Below are positions 27,490-40,080 of a DNA stretch of 64,000 bases, piece by piece (the first letter of the stretch is position 1; each line of letters starts with the position of its first letter). The notes below the pieces were generated by a model, which searched no databases, was not told where the DNA came from, and saw nothing but the letters and a program-made list of their open reading frames with translations. The stretch is taken from positions 228,038,961 to 228,102,960 of the forward strand of contig CP136066.1 of the NCBI GenBank assembly GCA_032622095.1. The letters are read 5' to 3'. The translations under genes were made by a program, and so were the position numbers. Origin of the DNA: Siphonodentalium dalli (Eukaryota > Mollusca > Scaphopoda > Gadilida > Siphonodentaliidae).

Positions 27490-30400
27490 GGAATCAGGGA
27501 GCTAAATGTGTTCTAGAGTCGGGGAGCGAGTACACCGTGGAATGCTAAAGGTGAAGGTAACTGAAGAATGACCCTCACCTGATACATGCGACACGTTATT
27601 AAAGGATGACATCGCGTTTATTTGATTTGTACATAATATCTAAATAATTTAAACTGGTGAATGAATGGGGGAATGGATTTTTGTGAGCGGGAAATTTATT
27701 TAACTAGCTGCTGTGGTCCTGGGTTTTTCCAGATCAAATTTGGCTGTGAGATAGCCCTGTCGTAGACTTGGGGATTTATTTTAAAAAGTAAACACATGAC
27801 CTATGATTTTTCTTGCATTTTCGTGATCAACTGGTGTCAATCTAGCTGGGTAAACATTACTGGTATGGCTTGCAGGCTTCAATTCAGTGAATTTGGCCGA
27901 AACGTTAACACTGTCGCCTATGGGAAACCATTTAGTTCAGTGATTCCTAAAAGGAAAATTTTAATTTTACGAAAATTCACGTCTCGCCATGATAAGTTGT
28001 TAATTCCATATTTTCTTATTTTCAAATGATAATGACCACATTTTTGACATATTTAAAGAAGAAACCCATGGATTCGCCTGTAGATAGTAAAGAGAGTGAT
28101 AAATCTGGGAATTTTGCATGGACATCCGGTACCATTAGGGGGTCAGGGGGTCTAAAGCCCCTCTCCCACAATTTTGAGGAGTGTTAGCCCCCCCCCATTG
28201 GGAAAAGGTGATAGTTGACCCAATTAAGCTTTTCCGGCACCCTGTAGTCTTAACGGGGACGGTAGCCCCACTTCGGGGGGGGGGGGTGATGGCATAACCA
28301 CAAGAGTTACTGTCGTGCAAAATTGTCATGGCAGGTTTGTTAAACAGACCGTATGCCCTGTCATCTGGTAACATTTCATGTCTGATGCTGTGTCTGATGT
28401 TGTATCATTATGTTTAGATATTTAAATTGACTTATGGTTGCTTTATATTGATATTAAAGTATTTTTTATTTTAATCTTCTGTTAATTTTGGTAAATGTTT
28501 ATTATAAATTGCCAAATTCTGCATGAAAAGTGTTTAAAATTGGACAATATATCGCTCTCAAAGTGTATATTAACATTTCCTCTTCAATTTAGTAATATTA
28601 TGGTATATCAGGGCATACTTCAGTTATACGAGATGCATCAGCTAGTGAAATTGAAAAAAAAAATCTAAATTTTTTGGCTTTATTTTGAGGATTGACACTA
28701 ATTTTCAGGATGCCTCATATTGGAAAAATAAACCACTACTGCTCAATATAATCCATTTTTGATTTCAGTAAGGTCTATATTTTGATAAAATACTATAAGA
28801 AACGCCGTGTTTCACACATGTACATATATATAGGAATCAGGGAGCTAAATGTGTTCTAGAGTCGGGGAGCGAGTACACCGTGGAATGCTAAAGGTGAAGG
28901 TAACTGAAGAATGACCCTCACCTGATACATGCGACACGTTATTAAAGGATGACATCGCGTTTATTTGATTTGTACATAATATCTAAATAATTTAAACTGG
29001 TGAATGAATGGGGGAATGGATTTTTGTGAGCGGGAAATTTATTTAACTAGCTGCTGTAGTCCTGGGTTTTTCCAGACCAAATTTGGCTGTGAGATAGCCC
29101 TGTCGTAGACTTGGGGATTTATTTTAAAAAGTAAACACATGACCTATGATTTTTCTTGCATTTTCGTGATCAACTGGTGTCAATCTAGCTGGGTAAACAT
29201 TACTGGTATGGCTTGCAGGCTTCAATTCAGTGAATTTGGCCGAAACGTTAACACTGTCGCCTATGGGAAACCATTTAGTTCAGTGATTCCTAAAAGGAAA
29301 ATTTTAATTTTACGAAAATTCACGTCTCGCCATGATAAGTTGTTAATTCCATATTTTCTTATTTTCAAATGATAATGACCACATTTTTGACATATTTAAA
29401 GAAGAAACCCATGGATTCGCCTGTAGATAGTAAAGAGAGTGATAAATCTGGGAATTTTGCATGGACATCCGGTACCATTAGGGGGTCAGGGGGTCTAAAG
29501 CCCCTCTCCCACAATTTTGAGGAGTGTTAGCCCCCCCCCCCCATTGGGAAAAGGTGATAGTTGACCCAATTAAGCTTTTCCGGCACCCTGTAGTCTTAAC
29601 GGGGACGGTAGCCCCACTTCGGGGGGGGGGGGTGATGGCATAACCACAAGAGTTACTGTCGTGCAAAATTGTCATGGCAGGTTTGTTAAACAGACCGTAT
29701 GCCCTGTCATCTGGTAACATTTCATGTCTGATGCTGTGTCTGATGTTGTATCATTATGTTTAGATATTTAAATTGACTTATGGTTGCTTTATATTGATAT
29801 TAAAGTATTTTTTATTTTAATCTTCTGTTAATTTTGGTAAATGTTTATTATAAATTGCCAAATTCTGCATGAAAAGTGTTTAAAATTGGACAATATATCG
29901 CTCTCAAAGTGTATATTAACATTTCCTCTTCAATTTAGTAATATTATGGTATATCAGGGCATACTTCAGTTATACGAGATGCATCAGCTAGTGAAATTGA
30001 AAAAAAAATCTAAATTTTTTGGCTTTATTTTGAGGATTGACACTAATTTTCAGGATGCCTCATATTGGAAAAATAAACCACTACTGCTCAATATAATCCA
30101 TTTTTGATTTCAGTAAGGTCTATATTTTGATAAAATACTATAAGAAACGCCGTGTTTCACACATGTACATATATATAGGAATCAGGGAGCTAAATGTGTT
30201 CTAGAGTCGGGGAGCGAGTACACCGTGGAATGCTAAAGGTGAAGGTAACTGAAGAATGACCCTCACCTGATACATGCGACACGTTATTAAAGGATGACAT
30301 CGCGTTTATTTGATTTGTACATAATATCTAAATAATTTAAACTGGTGAATGAATGGGGGAATGGATTTTTGTGAGCGGGAAATTTATTTAACTAGCTGCT

Positions 30401-32876
30401 GTGGTCCTGGGTTTTTCCAGATCAAATTTGGCTGTGAGATAGCCCTGTCGTAGACTTGGGGATTTATTTTAAAAAGTAAACACATGACCTATGATTTTTC
30501 TTGCATTTTCGTGATCAACTGGTGTCAATCTAGCTGGGTAAACATTACTGGTATGGCTTGCAGGCTTCAATTCAGTGAATTTGGCCGAAACGTTAACACT
30601 GTCGCCTATGGGAAACCATTTAGTTCAGTGATTCCTAAAAGGAAAATTTTAATTTTACGAAAATTCACGTCTCGCCATGATAAGTTGTTAATTCCATATT
30701 TTCTTATTTTCAAATGATAATGACCACATTTTTGACATATTTAAAGAAGAAACCCATGGATTCGCCTGTAGATAGTAAAGAGAGTGATAAATCTGGGAAT
30801 TTTGCATGGACATCCGGTACCATTAGGGGGTCAGGGGGTCTAAAGCCCCTCTCCCACAATTTTGAGGAGTGTTAGCCCCCCCCCCCCCCATTGGGAAAAG
30901 GTGATAGTTGACCCAATTAAGCTTTTCCGGCACCCTGTAGTCTTAACGGGGACGGTAGCCCCACTTCGGGGGGGGGGGGGGGGGGTGATGGCATAACCAC
31001 AAGAGTTACTGTCGTGCAAAATTGTCATGGCAGGTTTGTTAAACAGACCGTATGCCCTGTCATCTGGTAACATTTCATGTCTGATGCTGTGTCTGATGTT
31101 GTATCATTATGTTTAGATATTTAAATTGACTTATGGTTGCTTTATATTGATATTAAAGTATTTTTTATTTTAATCTTCTGTTAATTTTGGTAAATGTTTA
31201 TTATAAATTGCCAAATTCTGCATGAAAAGTGTTTAAAATTGGACAATATATCGCTCTCAAAGTGTATATTAACATTTCCTCTTCAATTTAGTAATATTAT
31301 GGTATATCAGGGCATACTTCAGTTATACGAGATGCATCAGCTAGTGAAATTGAAAAAAAAAATCTAAATTTTTTGGCTTTATTTTGAGGATTGACACTAA
31401 TTTTCAGGATGCCTCATATTGGAAAAATAAACCACTACTGCTCAATATAATCCATTTTTGATTTCAGTAAGGTCTATATTTTGATAAAATACTATAAGAA
31501 ACGCCGTGTTTCACACATGTACATATATATAGGAATCAGGGAGCTAAATGTGTTCTAGAGTCGGGGAGCGAGTACACCGTGGAATGCTAAAGGTGAAGGT
31601 AACTGAAGAATGACCCTCACCTGATACATGCGACACGTTATTAAAGGATGACATCGCGTTTATTTGATTTGTACATAATATCTAAATAATTTAAACTGGT
31701 GAATGAATGGGGGAATGGATTTTTGTGAGCGGGAAATTTATTTAACTAGCTGCTGTAGTCCTGGGTTTTTCCAGACCAAATTTGGCTGTGAGATAGCCCT
31801 GTCGTAGACTTGGGGATTTATTTTAAAAAGTAAACACATGACCTATGATTTTTCTTGCATTTTCGTGATCAACTGGTGTCAATCTAGCTGGGTAAACATT
31901 ACTGGTATGGCTTGCAGGCTTCAATTCAGTGAATTTGGCCGAAACGTTAACACTGTCGCCTATGGGAAACCATTTAGTTCAGTGATTCCTAAAAGGAAAA
32001 TTTTAATTTTACGAAAATTCACGTCTCGCCATGATAAGTTGTTAATTCCATATTTTCTTATTTTCAAATGATAATGACCACATTTTTGACATATTTAAAG
32101 AAGAAACCCATGGATTCGCCTGTAGATAGTAAAGAGAGTGATAAATCTGGGAATTTTGCATGGACATCCGGTACCATTAGGGGGTCAGGGGGTCTAAAGC
32201 CCCTCTCCCACAATTTTGAGGAGTGTTAGCCCCCCCCCCATTGGGAAAAGGTGATAGTTGACCCAATTAAGCTTTTCCGGCACCCTGTAGTCTTAACGGG
32301 GACGGTAGCCCCACTTCGGGGGGGGGGGGGGTGATGGCATAACCACAAGAGTTACTGTCGTGCAAAATTGTCATGGCAGGTTTGTTAAACAGACCGTATG
32401 CCCTGTCATCTGGTAACATTTCATGTCTGATGCTGTGTCTGATGTTGTATCATTATGTTTAGATATTTAAATTGACTTATGGTTGCTTTATATTGATATT
32501 AAAGTATTTTTTATTTTAATCTTCTGTTAATTTTGGTAAATGTTTATTATAAATTGCCAAATTCTGCATGAAAAGTGTTTAAAATTGGACAATATATCGC
32601 TCTCAAAGTGTATATTAACATTTCCTCTTCAATTTAGTAATATTATGGTATATCAGGGCATACTTCAGTTATACGAGATGCATCAGCTAGTGAAATTGAA
32701 AAAAAAATCTAAATTTTTTGGCTTTATTTTGAGGATTGACACTAATTTTCAGGATGCCTCATATTGGAAAAATAAACCACTACTGCTCAATATAATCCAT
32801 TTTTGATTTCAGTAAGGTCTATATTTTGATAAAATACTATAAGAAACGCCGTGTTTCACACATGTACATATATATA

Positions 32877-35800
32877 GGAATCAGGGAGCTAAATGTGTTC
32901 TAGAGTCGGGGAGCGAGTACACCGTGGAATGCTAAAGGTGAAGGTAACTGAAGAATGACCCTCACCTGATACATGCGACACGTTATTAAAGGATGACATC
33001 GCGTTTATTTGATTTGTACATAATATCTAAATAATTTAAACTGGTGAATGAATGGGGGAATGGATTTTTGTGAGCGGGAAATTTATTTAACTAGCTGCTG
33101 TGGTCCTGGGTTTTTCCAGATCAAATTTGGCTGTGAGATAGCCCTGTCGTAGACTTGGGGATTTATTTTAAAAAGTAAACACATGACCTATGATTTTTCT
33201 TGCATTTTCGTGATCAACTGGTGTCAATCTAGCTGGGTAAACATTACTGGTATGGCTTGCAGGCTTCAATTCAGTGAATTTGGCCGAAACGTTAACACTG
33301 TCGCCTATGGGAAACCATTTAGTTCAGTGATTCCTAAAAGGAAAATTTTAATTTTACGAAAATTCACGTCTCGCCATGATAAGTTGTTAATTCCATATTT
33401 TCTTATTTTCAAATGATAATGACCACATTTTTGACATATTTAAAGAAGAAACCCATGGATTCGCCTGTAGATAGTAAAGAGAGTGATAAATCTGGGAATT
33501 TTGCATGGACATCCGGTACCATTAGGGGGTCAGGGGGTCTAAAGCCCCTCTCCCACAATTTTGAGGAGTGTTAGCCCCCCCCCCCCCCCATTGGGAAAAG
33601 GTGATAGTTGACCCAATTAAGCTTTTCCGGCACCCTGTAGTCTTAACGGGGACGGTAGCCCCACTTCGGGGGGGGGGTGATGGCATAACCACAAGAGTTA
33701 CTGTCGTGCAAAATTGTCATGGCAGGTTTGTTAAACAGACCGTATGCCCTGTCATCTGGTAACATTTCATGTCTGATGCTGTGTCTGATGTTGTATCATT
33801 ATGTTTAGATATTTAAATTGACTTATGGTTGCTTTATATTGATATTAAAGTATTTTTTATTTTAATCTTCTGTTAATTTTGGTAAATGTTTATTATAAAT
33901 TGCCAAATTCTGCATGAAAAGTGTTTAAAATTGGACAATATATCGCTCTCAAAGTGTATATTAACATTTCCTCTTCAATTTAGTAATATTATGGTATATC
34001 AGGGCATACTTCAGTTATACGAGATGCATCAGCTAGTGAAATTGAAAAAAAAAATCTAAATTTTTTGGCTTTATTTTGAGGATTGACACTAATTTTCAGG
34101 ATGCCTCATATTGGAAAAATAAACCACTACTGCTCAATATAATCCATTTTTGATTTCAGTAAGGTCTATATTTTGATAAAATACTATAAGAAACGCCGTG
34201 TTTCACACATGTACATATATATAGGAATCAGGGAGCTAAATGTGTTCTAGAGTCGGGGAGCGAGTACACCGTGGAATGCTAAAGGTGAAGGTAACTGAAG
34301 AATGACCCTCACCTGATACATGCGACACGTTATTAAAGGATGACATCGCGTTTATTTGATTTGTACATAATATCTAAATAATTTAAACTGGTGAATGAAT
34401 GGGGGAATGGATTTTTGTGAGCGGGAAATTTATTTAACTAGCTGCTGTAGTCCTGGGTTTTTCCAGACCAAATTTGGCTGTGAGATAGCCCTGTCGTAGA
34501 CTTGGGGATTTATTTTAAAAAGTAAACACATGACCTATGATTTTTCTTGCATTTTCGTGATCAACTGGTGTCAATCTAGCTGGGTAAACATTACTGGTAT
34601 GGCTTGCAGGCTTCAATTCAGTGAATTTGGCCGAAACGTTAACACTGTCGCCTATGGGAAACCATTTAGTTCAGTGATTCCTAAAAGGAAAATTTTAATT
34701 TTACGAAAATTCACGTCTCGCCATGATAAGTTGTTAATTCCATATTTTCTTATTTTCAAATGATAATGACCACATTTTTGACATATTTAAAGAAGAAACC
34801 CATGGATTCGCCTGTAGATAGTAAAGAGAGTGATAAATCTGGGAATTTTGCATGGACATCCGGTACCATTAGGGGGTCAGGGGGTCTAAAGCCCCTCTCC
34901 CACAATTTTGAGGAGTGTTAGCCCCCCCCCCCCATTGGGAAAAGGTGATAGTTGACCCAATTAAGCTTTTCCGGCACCCTGTAGTCTTAACGGGGACGGT
35001 AGCCCCACTTCGGGGGGGGGGGTGATGGCATAACCACAAGAGTTACTGTCGTGCAAAATTGTCATGGCAGGTTTGTTAAACAGACCGTATGCCCTGTCAT
35101 CTGGTAACATTTCATGTCTGATGCTGTGTCTGATGTTGTATCATTATGTTTAGATATTTAAATTGACTTATGGTTGCTTTATATTGATATTAAAGTATTT
35201 TTTATTTTAATCTTCTGTTAATTTTGGTAAATGTTTATTATAAATTGCCAAATTCTGCATGAAAAGTGTTTAAAATTGGACAATATATCGCTCTCAAAGT
35301 GTATATTAACATTTCCTCTTCAATTTAGTAATATTATGGTATATCAGGGCATACTTCAGTTATACGAGATGCATCAGCTAGTGAAATTGAAAAAAAAAAT
35401 CTAAATTTTTTGGCTTTATTTTGAGGATTGACACTAATTTTCAGGATGCCTCATATTGGAAAAATAAACCACTACTGCTCAATATAATCCATTTTTGATT
35501 TCAGTAAGGTCTATATTTTGATAAAATACTATAAGAAACGCCGTGTTTCACACATGTACATATATATAGGAATCAGGGAGCTAAATGTGTTCTAGAGTCG
35601 GGGAGCGAGTACACCGTGGAATGCTAAAGGTGAAGGTAACTGAAGAATGACCCTCACCTGATACATGCGACACGTTATTAAAGGATGACATCGCGTTTAT
35701 TTGATTTGTACATAATATCTAAATAATTTAAACTGGTGAATGAATGGGGGAATGGATTTTTGTGAGCGGGAAATTTATTTAACTAGCTGCTGTAGTCCTG

Positions 35801-36028
35801 GGTTTTTCCAGACCAAATTTGGCTGTGAGATAGCCCTGTCGTAGACTTGGGGATTTATTTTAAAAAGTAAACACATGACCTATGATTTTTCTTGCATTTT
35901 CGTGATCAACTGGTGTCAATCTAGCTGGGTAAACATTACTGGTATGGCTTGTAGGCTTCAATTCAGTGAATTTGACCGAAACGTTAACACTGTCGCCTAT
36001 GGGAAACCATTTAGTTCAGTGATTCCTA
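32877..36028 (+). repeat. Distal end of the satellite (copies 22-24)
   Basis: Reads L, M, then a truncated unit with the S/M-type front half (TGTAGTCC/CCAGACC). The truncated unit is cut in the middle of the 77-codon frame and joins inverted repeat Y a few bases later. Confidence 0.8.
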
Positions 36029-36032
36029 CTCA

Positions 36033-36336
36033 GATTCTAGAACGGGTGATGAAGAAGTCGCAGATTTGTCTTCGTTGGTGAATTTACAATACATTACCGA
36101 AATAAAGTGAGGTTTTCGAAGAACTGGAAAAATATACCTATGGAATGTTGTAGATTGGCATCTAAGGTGTAAGAGGTACCAATTTTTTTTAGTGAAAATA
36201 TTTTTTTTGTAGGAATACAGTTGAGTTCAAAATGGGTGGCAACGATTTCTTGTTTCGTTCCTTCCGTGACCTATGGTCCCGGGTGGTGGTTCCGCCAATA
36301 AAAGAGGGTTTTTTTACCAAATTCCAAGCTCCTGTG
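36033..36336 (+). repeat. Inverted repeat Y, right copy
   Basis: Matches the reverse complement of 1644-1942. It begins at GATTCTAGAACGGG only four bases after the last satellite base, where the left copy carries further unrelated sequence, so the satellite boundary cuts into or abuts Y. It carries the same frame beginning MGGNDFLF as the left copy. Confidence 0.8.
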
Positions 36337-36423
36337 GATATAGTTTCCAGCGATACCACAAGTGCAGTCATATGGTACACTACACAAGCCTAGTGACGTC
36401 TATAGGCTGTGGTTAACGACTAA

Positions 36424-36617
36424 TGGACATTATTATTGTATGTTGTTCACCAGTAAAACTAGAATAAAATATTTGCTTGTTTTTTTAAACAAATGGGGTA
36501 GTTTTATTAACAAATGGGGTAGTTTTATTAACAAATGGGGTAGTTTTATTAGAAATTGCCGATATTGGGGTGGGTACAATCGATAAAGTCGTAATATATC
36601 ATTTTACTTTGCGTTCT
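36424..36617 (+). repeat. Dispersed repeat Z, left copy, with 21-bp x 3 tandem insert
   Basis: Matches 43058-43217 (GGACA-TATTATTG, TTCACCAGTAAA, TTTTATTAGAAATTGCCGA, ATTGGGGTGGGTAC, ATCGATAAAGTC). The difference is a local expansion here: CAAATGGGGTAGTTTTATTAA is repeated three times at about 36488-36551, while the other copy has a single such unit. Confidence 0.8.
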
Positions 36618-36640
36618 GTTACCCTCGGATCAAACGTCGC

Positions 36641-36802
36641 AATTCGAGTCGACAAAATTAAGTGCGACGTTTGTTTCAAATAAATGCGAGTGGACGCACT
36701 ACCGACGAAGAACGCGTGTGGGCAACACGAATCTAATTGCTGATGCCGATGCGTCTGGGATCCGTGTTTGAAACAAACGTCGCATCACCGTCGACTCGAA
36801 TT
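36641..36802. mobile_element. Small TIR element (~160 bp, MITE-like)
   Basis: Arms at 36641-36681 and 36767-36802 are inverted copies. Both carry ATTCGAGTCGAC and, further in, GCGACGTTTGTTTCAAA, separated by an 85-bp loop. A third, direct, copy of one arm lies at 36912-36965 (TGAGTCGAC, GTGCGACGTTTGTTTCAAA, GTGAGTAGACGCACTA). No coding capacity. Confidence 0.65.
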
Positions 36803-37208
36803 TACATCGGAGAAATGCAAACGAGCTGCATACTGATATACTAATGAGGGAATTCCAACTGAAACTGGAAAACCCCAACGAGCGTGACGTAATTTGGTGG
36901 TATTTGAATTATGAGTCGACAAAAGTGCGACGTTTGTTTCAAATTAAATGTGAGTAGACGCACTAAATAACATTTTATTCCGTTTGGATATACCCGCTAC
37001 TAGGGACGTGGCGATTGGGGGGTGTCTCACCCTCCAACTTTGGTAACAATTTTCATACTGGAAACAACATTATTAGTCGGAAATTACACACCAACAATAG
37101 GTTGAAATTGTTCTTGTAATTTGATTTGATTTTCCAACAATTAATTAGTGGGGAATTTGTTGTTTTTAGACCAACATTTGCATATTTTCCTACTTTTTAC
37201 AAATTTGG
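36803..37208. other. Spacer with one extra TIR arm, no gene
   Basis: Apart from the arm copy at 36912-36965 I see nothing recognisable. Confidence 0.4.
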
Positions 37209-37545
37209 TTGCCATTTTGGAAGCCATCTTGAGCAATTTGGTCTATAAACACCGTAGTGTGACACATTTAAGATAGACCAAAACAATAAATACTTTTGAT
37301 ACCAATGATAGTTGCATTTTAATTAAAAAAATTGTCCAACCCTGAAAAGTGAATTTTTGCCGATATTTATGTCAAGTTTGTGAGTGAAAAATCCAATAGT
37401 TCTGGTGATGTCAGTGGTGACAATAGAAACAATGATCCATGGTGCATCAGACATGTTAGTATTCAATGTATATAATACAGATTAGCCAATTTTATATATC
37501 AACCACAACTTGTAAGCCATTGCAGGACATCCTGGGGCAATATTT
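37209..37545 (+). repeat. Dispersed repeat X, right copy
   Basis: Direct-orientation partner of 608-945, with the same order of landmarks. The pair brackets the satellite array and both copies of repeat Y. Confidence 0.75.
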
Positions 37546-37694
37546 ACCATTTTTCACATTTTCGGCGGACATTTTGGAAATTTTCTACACCAATTTCATT
37601 CCAATTGAAGTAAAACATCCGTCCAATAAAATAAAGCACATAGTTGTTGACATTCTATTAACATCCTGTGTGGTTTGTCGATAAAATGACTATC

Positions 37695-38393
37695 AAAACC
37701 GTCTTGCAAAAAAAATCGCAAATTTCACCCCTCTTTTTCAAATCCTCTTTCTATATCTATTACTGAACCCTCGTCAATGGCAAATGTCTTAAAATGACGC
37801 TATAATATCGCGCTTGATGACTGTCTCAAACACATTGCCATTTACTAATGATTAATGTGAAGAAAAATAGAAGATATGGTGAGGTAATAATTAAATTTCC
37901 TATTTTCGTGCATATGACGTCATTTTTCGGCGGCCATTTTGAAGAAGGGCATCATACCAACAAAATAGCATACATCTTGTCTGTGTCTTTTGCTAACAAC
38001 CGATCAATTACAACGATTAAATACAGCAAAATCGTCTTGCAACAAAAATCGAAAATTTCACCCCTCTTTTTCAAATCCTCTTTCTGTATCTATTACTGAA
38101 CCCTCGTCAATGGCAAATGTCTTAAAATGACGCTATAATATCACGCTTGATGACTGTCTCAAAAAACATTGCCATTTACTAATGATTAACGTGAAGAAAA
38201 ATGGAAGATATGGTGAAATATTAATTAAATTTCCTATTTTCGTGCATATGACGTCATTTTTCGGCGGCCATTTTGAATTGTTTTCGAAATTATTTGCGTC
38301 ATTTTGAAGAAGGACATCATACCAACAAAATGGCATACATTTTGTCTGTGTCTTTTGCTAACAACCGATCTATTACAACGATTAAATACAGCT
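37695..38393 (+). repeat. Tandem duplication of a ~333-bp segment
   Basis: Copy 1 is 37695-38027 and copy 2 is 38028-38393. Both run from CGTCTTGCAA through TTTCACCCCTCTTTTTC, TCACTAATG-like and TATTTTCGTGCATATGACGT landmarks to ACGATTAAATACAGC. Copy 2 has an extra ~35 bp after GGCGGCCATTTTGAA. Identity is high, so the duplication is fairly recent. The GCGGCCATTTTG motif is typical of dispersed invertebrate repeats. Confidence 0.85.
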
Positions 38394-38536
38394 GGTCGGA
38401 ATTAGAGGAAATGGCGGCCATCTTGGATTCAAATGGCTCTAGCACCTAGTAGGGCCACCTTTATTTTTCGGTGAAATCCGGTTTCTTCATCTGGATACCA
38501 TAGGGAACAATAAAAATAAGGTTATTTGTAATCATC

Positions 38537-38554
38537 GGGGGGGGGGGGGGGGGG
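38537..38554 (+). repeat. Poly-G tract
   Basis: An uninterrupted run of about 18 G, flanked by ATC and TGCACG. Confidence 0.95.
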
Positions 38555-38629
38555 TGCACGTGGACCTTATTGGCTCACCGACTACGCGTTTATGATTGGA
38601 CGGCGGTTACGTGTTTATGATGGTAGAGA

Positions 38630-38665
38630 GGTAATGTCGCAAGAGCTATACTCGACCTTCACCTC
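38630..38665. repeat. 36-bp inverted repeat, left arm
   Basis: Reverse complement of 40081-40116 with two mismatches, core GGTAATGTCGCAAGAGCTAT. The arms enclose the two Helitron-like elements. The sequence GGTTACGTGTTTATGAT also lies just outside both arms. It may be the ends of an older element that later received the Helitrons. Confidence 0.75.
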
Positions 38666-38745
38666 AGAATTTGCAGTCACGTTATATTCAACTAATTAAC
38701 GGGTCTTTTTCGTGTGGTTTCTAGAACACCAAAGTGGGTGGAACA

Positions 38746-39337
38746 TCTATTATATATTTTGGGAAATATGTGTGTCTGTCTGTGTGTCTGTCTGTCTGTC
38801 TGTATGTTCGCGATGGACTCGAAAACGGCCGAGCCGATTTCGATCAAACTTAATTTCGACGAAATTTGATACGTGGGGTTACTTTTGTCCACTGAGTGTT
38901 TTGGACGGGTCAAATCGTTTCCCCGACCTGACCTTGACCTTCAAAATGATCAATTCGAGGTCAAATCTGGTAAAACCGGATGGATTTCGACGGGTACTTT
39001 TGTCGGGTACTTTTGTCCGGGCAGTGTTTTGGACGGGTCAAAACGTTACCCCATCTGACCTTGACCTTCAAAATGGACAATTCAAGGTCAAATCGCGCAA
39101 TTCGCGGAAAAGCAGAGGGGAAACAGCCCGGACCAATTCAAGGTCAAATCGGGTAAAACCGGATGGATTTCGACGGCTACTTTTGTCGGGTACTTTTTTC
39201 CGGGCAGTGTTTTGGACGGGTCAAATCGTGACCCCACCTGACCTTGACCTTCAAAATGGACAATTCAAGGTCCAATCGCGCAATTCGCCGAAAAGCAGAG
39301 GGGAAACAGCCCTGACGAAGTCGGGTCCACCTGCTAG
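38746..39337 (+). mobile_element. Helitron-like non-autonomous element 1
   Basis: Begins TCTATTATATATTTTGGG and ends CTAG followed by T, with a short hairpin (CCTGACGAAGTCGGG) about 8 bases before the end. These are Helitron-type termini: 5' TC, a 3' hairpin and CTRR, with insertion between A and T. Near the 5' end it has a (TGTC)n stretch followed by ACTCGAAAACGGCCGAGCC. Inside there are ~150-bp imperfect repeats built from GACCTTGACCTTCAAAATGG. There is no Rep/helicase. The 285-codon open frame over it is a by-product. Assignment rests on termini and on family resemblance known from invertebrate Helitrons. Confidence 0.7.
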
Positions 39338-39992
39338 TCTATTATATATTTTGGGAAATCTGTATGTGTGTGTGTGTGTCTTTATGTCTGTCTGGGTGTT
39401 CGCGATGAACTCGAAAACAGCCGAGCCGATTTCGATGAAACTTGGTATGTGGGGGTACTTTCGGCCGTGGCGTGGCATGGGCCTGTTAATTTGCCCGTGC
39501 GACGTGACATTGACCTTGAAATCGGGTCATTTCAAGGTCGAACGCCCGAGTATCACGGGATTTCGATGAAAATTAGTGTCTAGGGATACTTTCGTAAGCC
39601 TATTCGTTTGCCCGTGCGACGTGACCTTGACCTTGAAATCGGGTCAATTCAAGGTCAAATCGCGAATGTTTATGGGATTTCGACGAAATTTGATACGTCG
39701 GGTTACTTTTGTCCACTGAGTGTTTTGGACGGGTCGAGTCGTGACCCCGACCTGACGTTGACCTTAAAAATGATCAATTCGAGGTCAAATCGGGTAAAAT
39801 CGGATGGATTTCGACGGGTACGTTTGTCGGGTACTTTTGTCCGGGCAGTGTTTTGTCCGGGTCAAAACGTTACCCCACATGACCTTGACCTTCAAAATGG
39901 ACAATTCAAGATCAAATCGCGCAATTCGCCGAAAAGCAGAGGGGAAACAGCCCCGACAAAAAACCCCGGACGAAGTCGGGTCCACCTGCTAG
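39338..39992 (+). mobile_element. Helitron-like non-autonomous element 2, head-to-tail with element 1
   Basis: Starts TCTATTATATATTTTGGG directly after the CTAG of element 1 and ends CACCTGCTAG with the same GACGAAGTCGGG hairpin. Its inner part differs by an added GCCCGTGCGACGTGAC-ATTGACC module. The head-to-tail junction shares the T as the insertion base. Confidence 0.7.
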
Positions 39993-40080
39993 TCTTGATA
40001 TATAAGTCAAATTGCACATGCGGTTGGAATTGAGTCTATTTGAGATTATAGATACGCGCCCTACGAGTATACCATTTATT

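Larger units (their letters stand above)
4597..36028 (+). repeat. Satellite array: 23.3 head-to-tail copies of a ~1,347-bp unit
   Basis: Copies start at 4597, 5941, 7291, 8635, 9989, 11333, 12679, 14020, 15366, 16724, 18067, 19418, 20760, 22112, 23460, 24804, 26150, 27490, 28833, 30178, 31532, 32877, 34224 and 35569 (the last cut at 36028). Spacing is 1,340-1,357 bp, and most of the length variation comes from a poly-C tract (9-21), a poly-G tract (9-18) and a poly-A tract (9 or 10). Other differences are few single bases. The first copy has two private differences near its start. The last ends at GATTCCTA and carries extra substitutions, as expected at array edges. No 5S, snRNA, tRNA or histone sequence was recognised in the unit. 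It has a 77-codon open frame identical in 23 copies, which homogenisation alone would preserve, so it is not called as a gene. Classification as a non-coding satellite is inferred from this absence. Confidence 0.95.

Noticed and set aside
4597-36028. Tandem 5S rDNA, snRNA or histone cluster
   Set aside because: The period and homogeneity suggested a multicopy gene, but no recognisable 5S, U-snRNA, tRNA or histone sequence was found on either strand of the unit. A covariance-model search would settle it.
38712-39569. 285-codon open frame
   Set aside because: It runs across both Helitron-like elements and their internal GACCTTGACCTT repeats, with repeated peptide blocks and no Rep or helicase motif. 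It is a by-product of the repeat.
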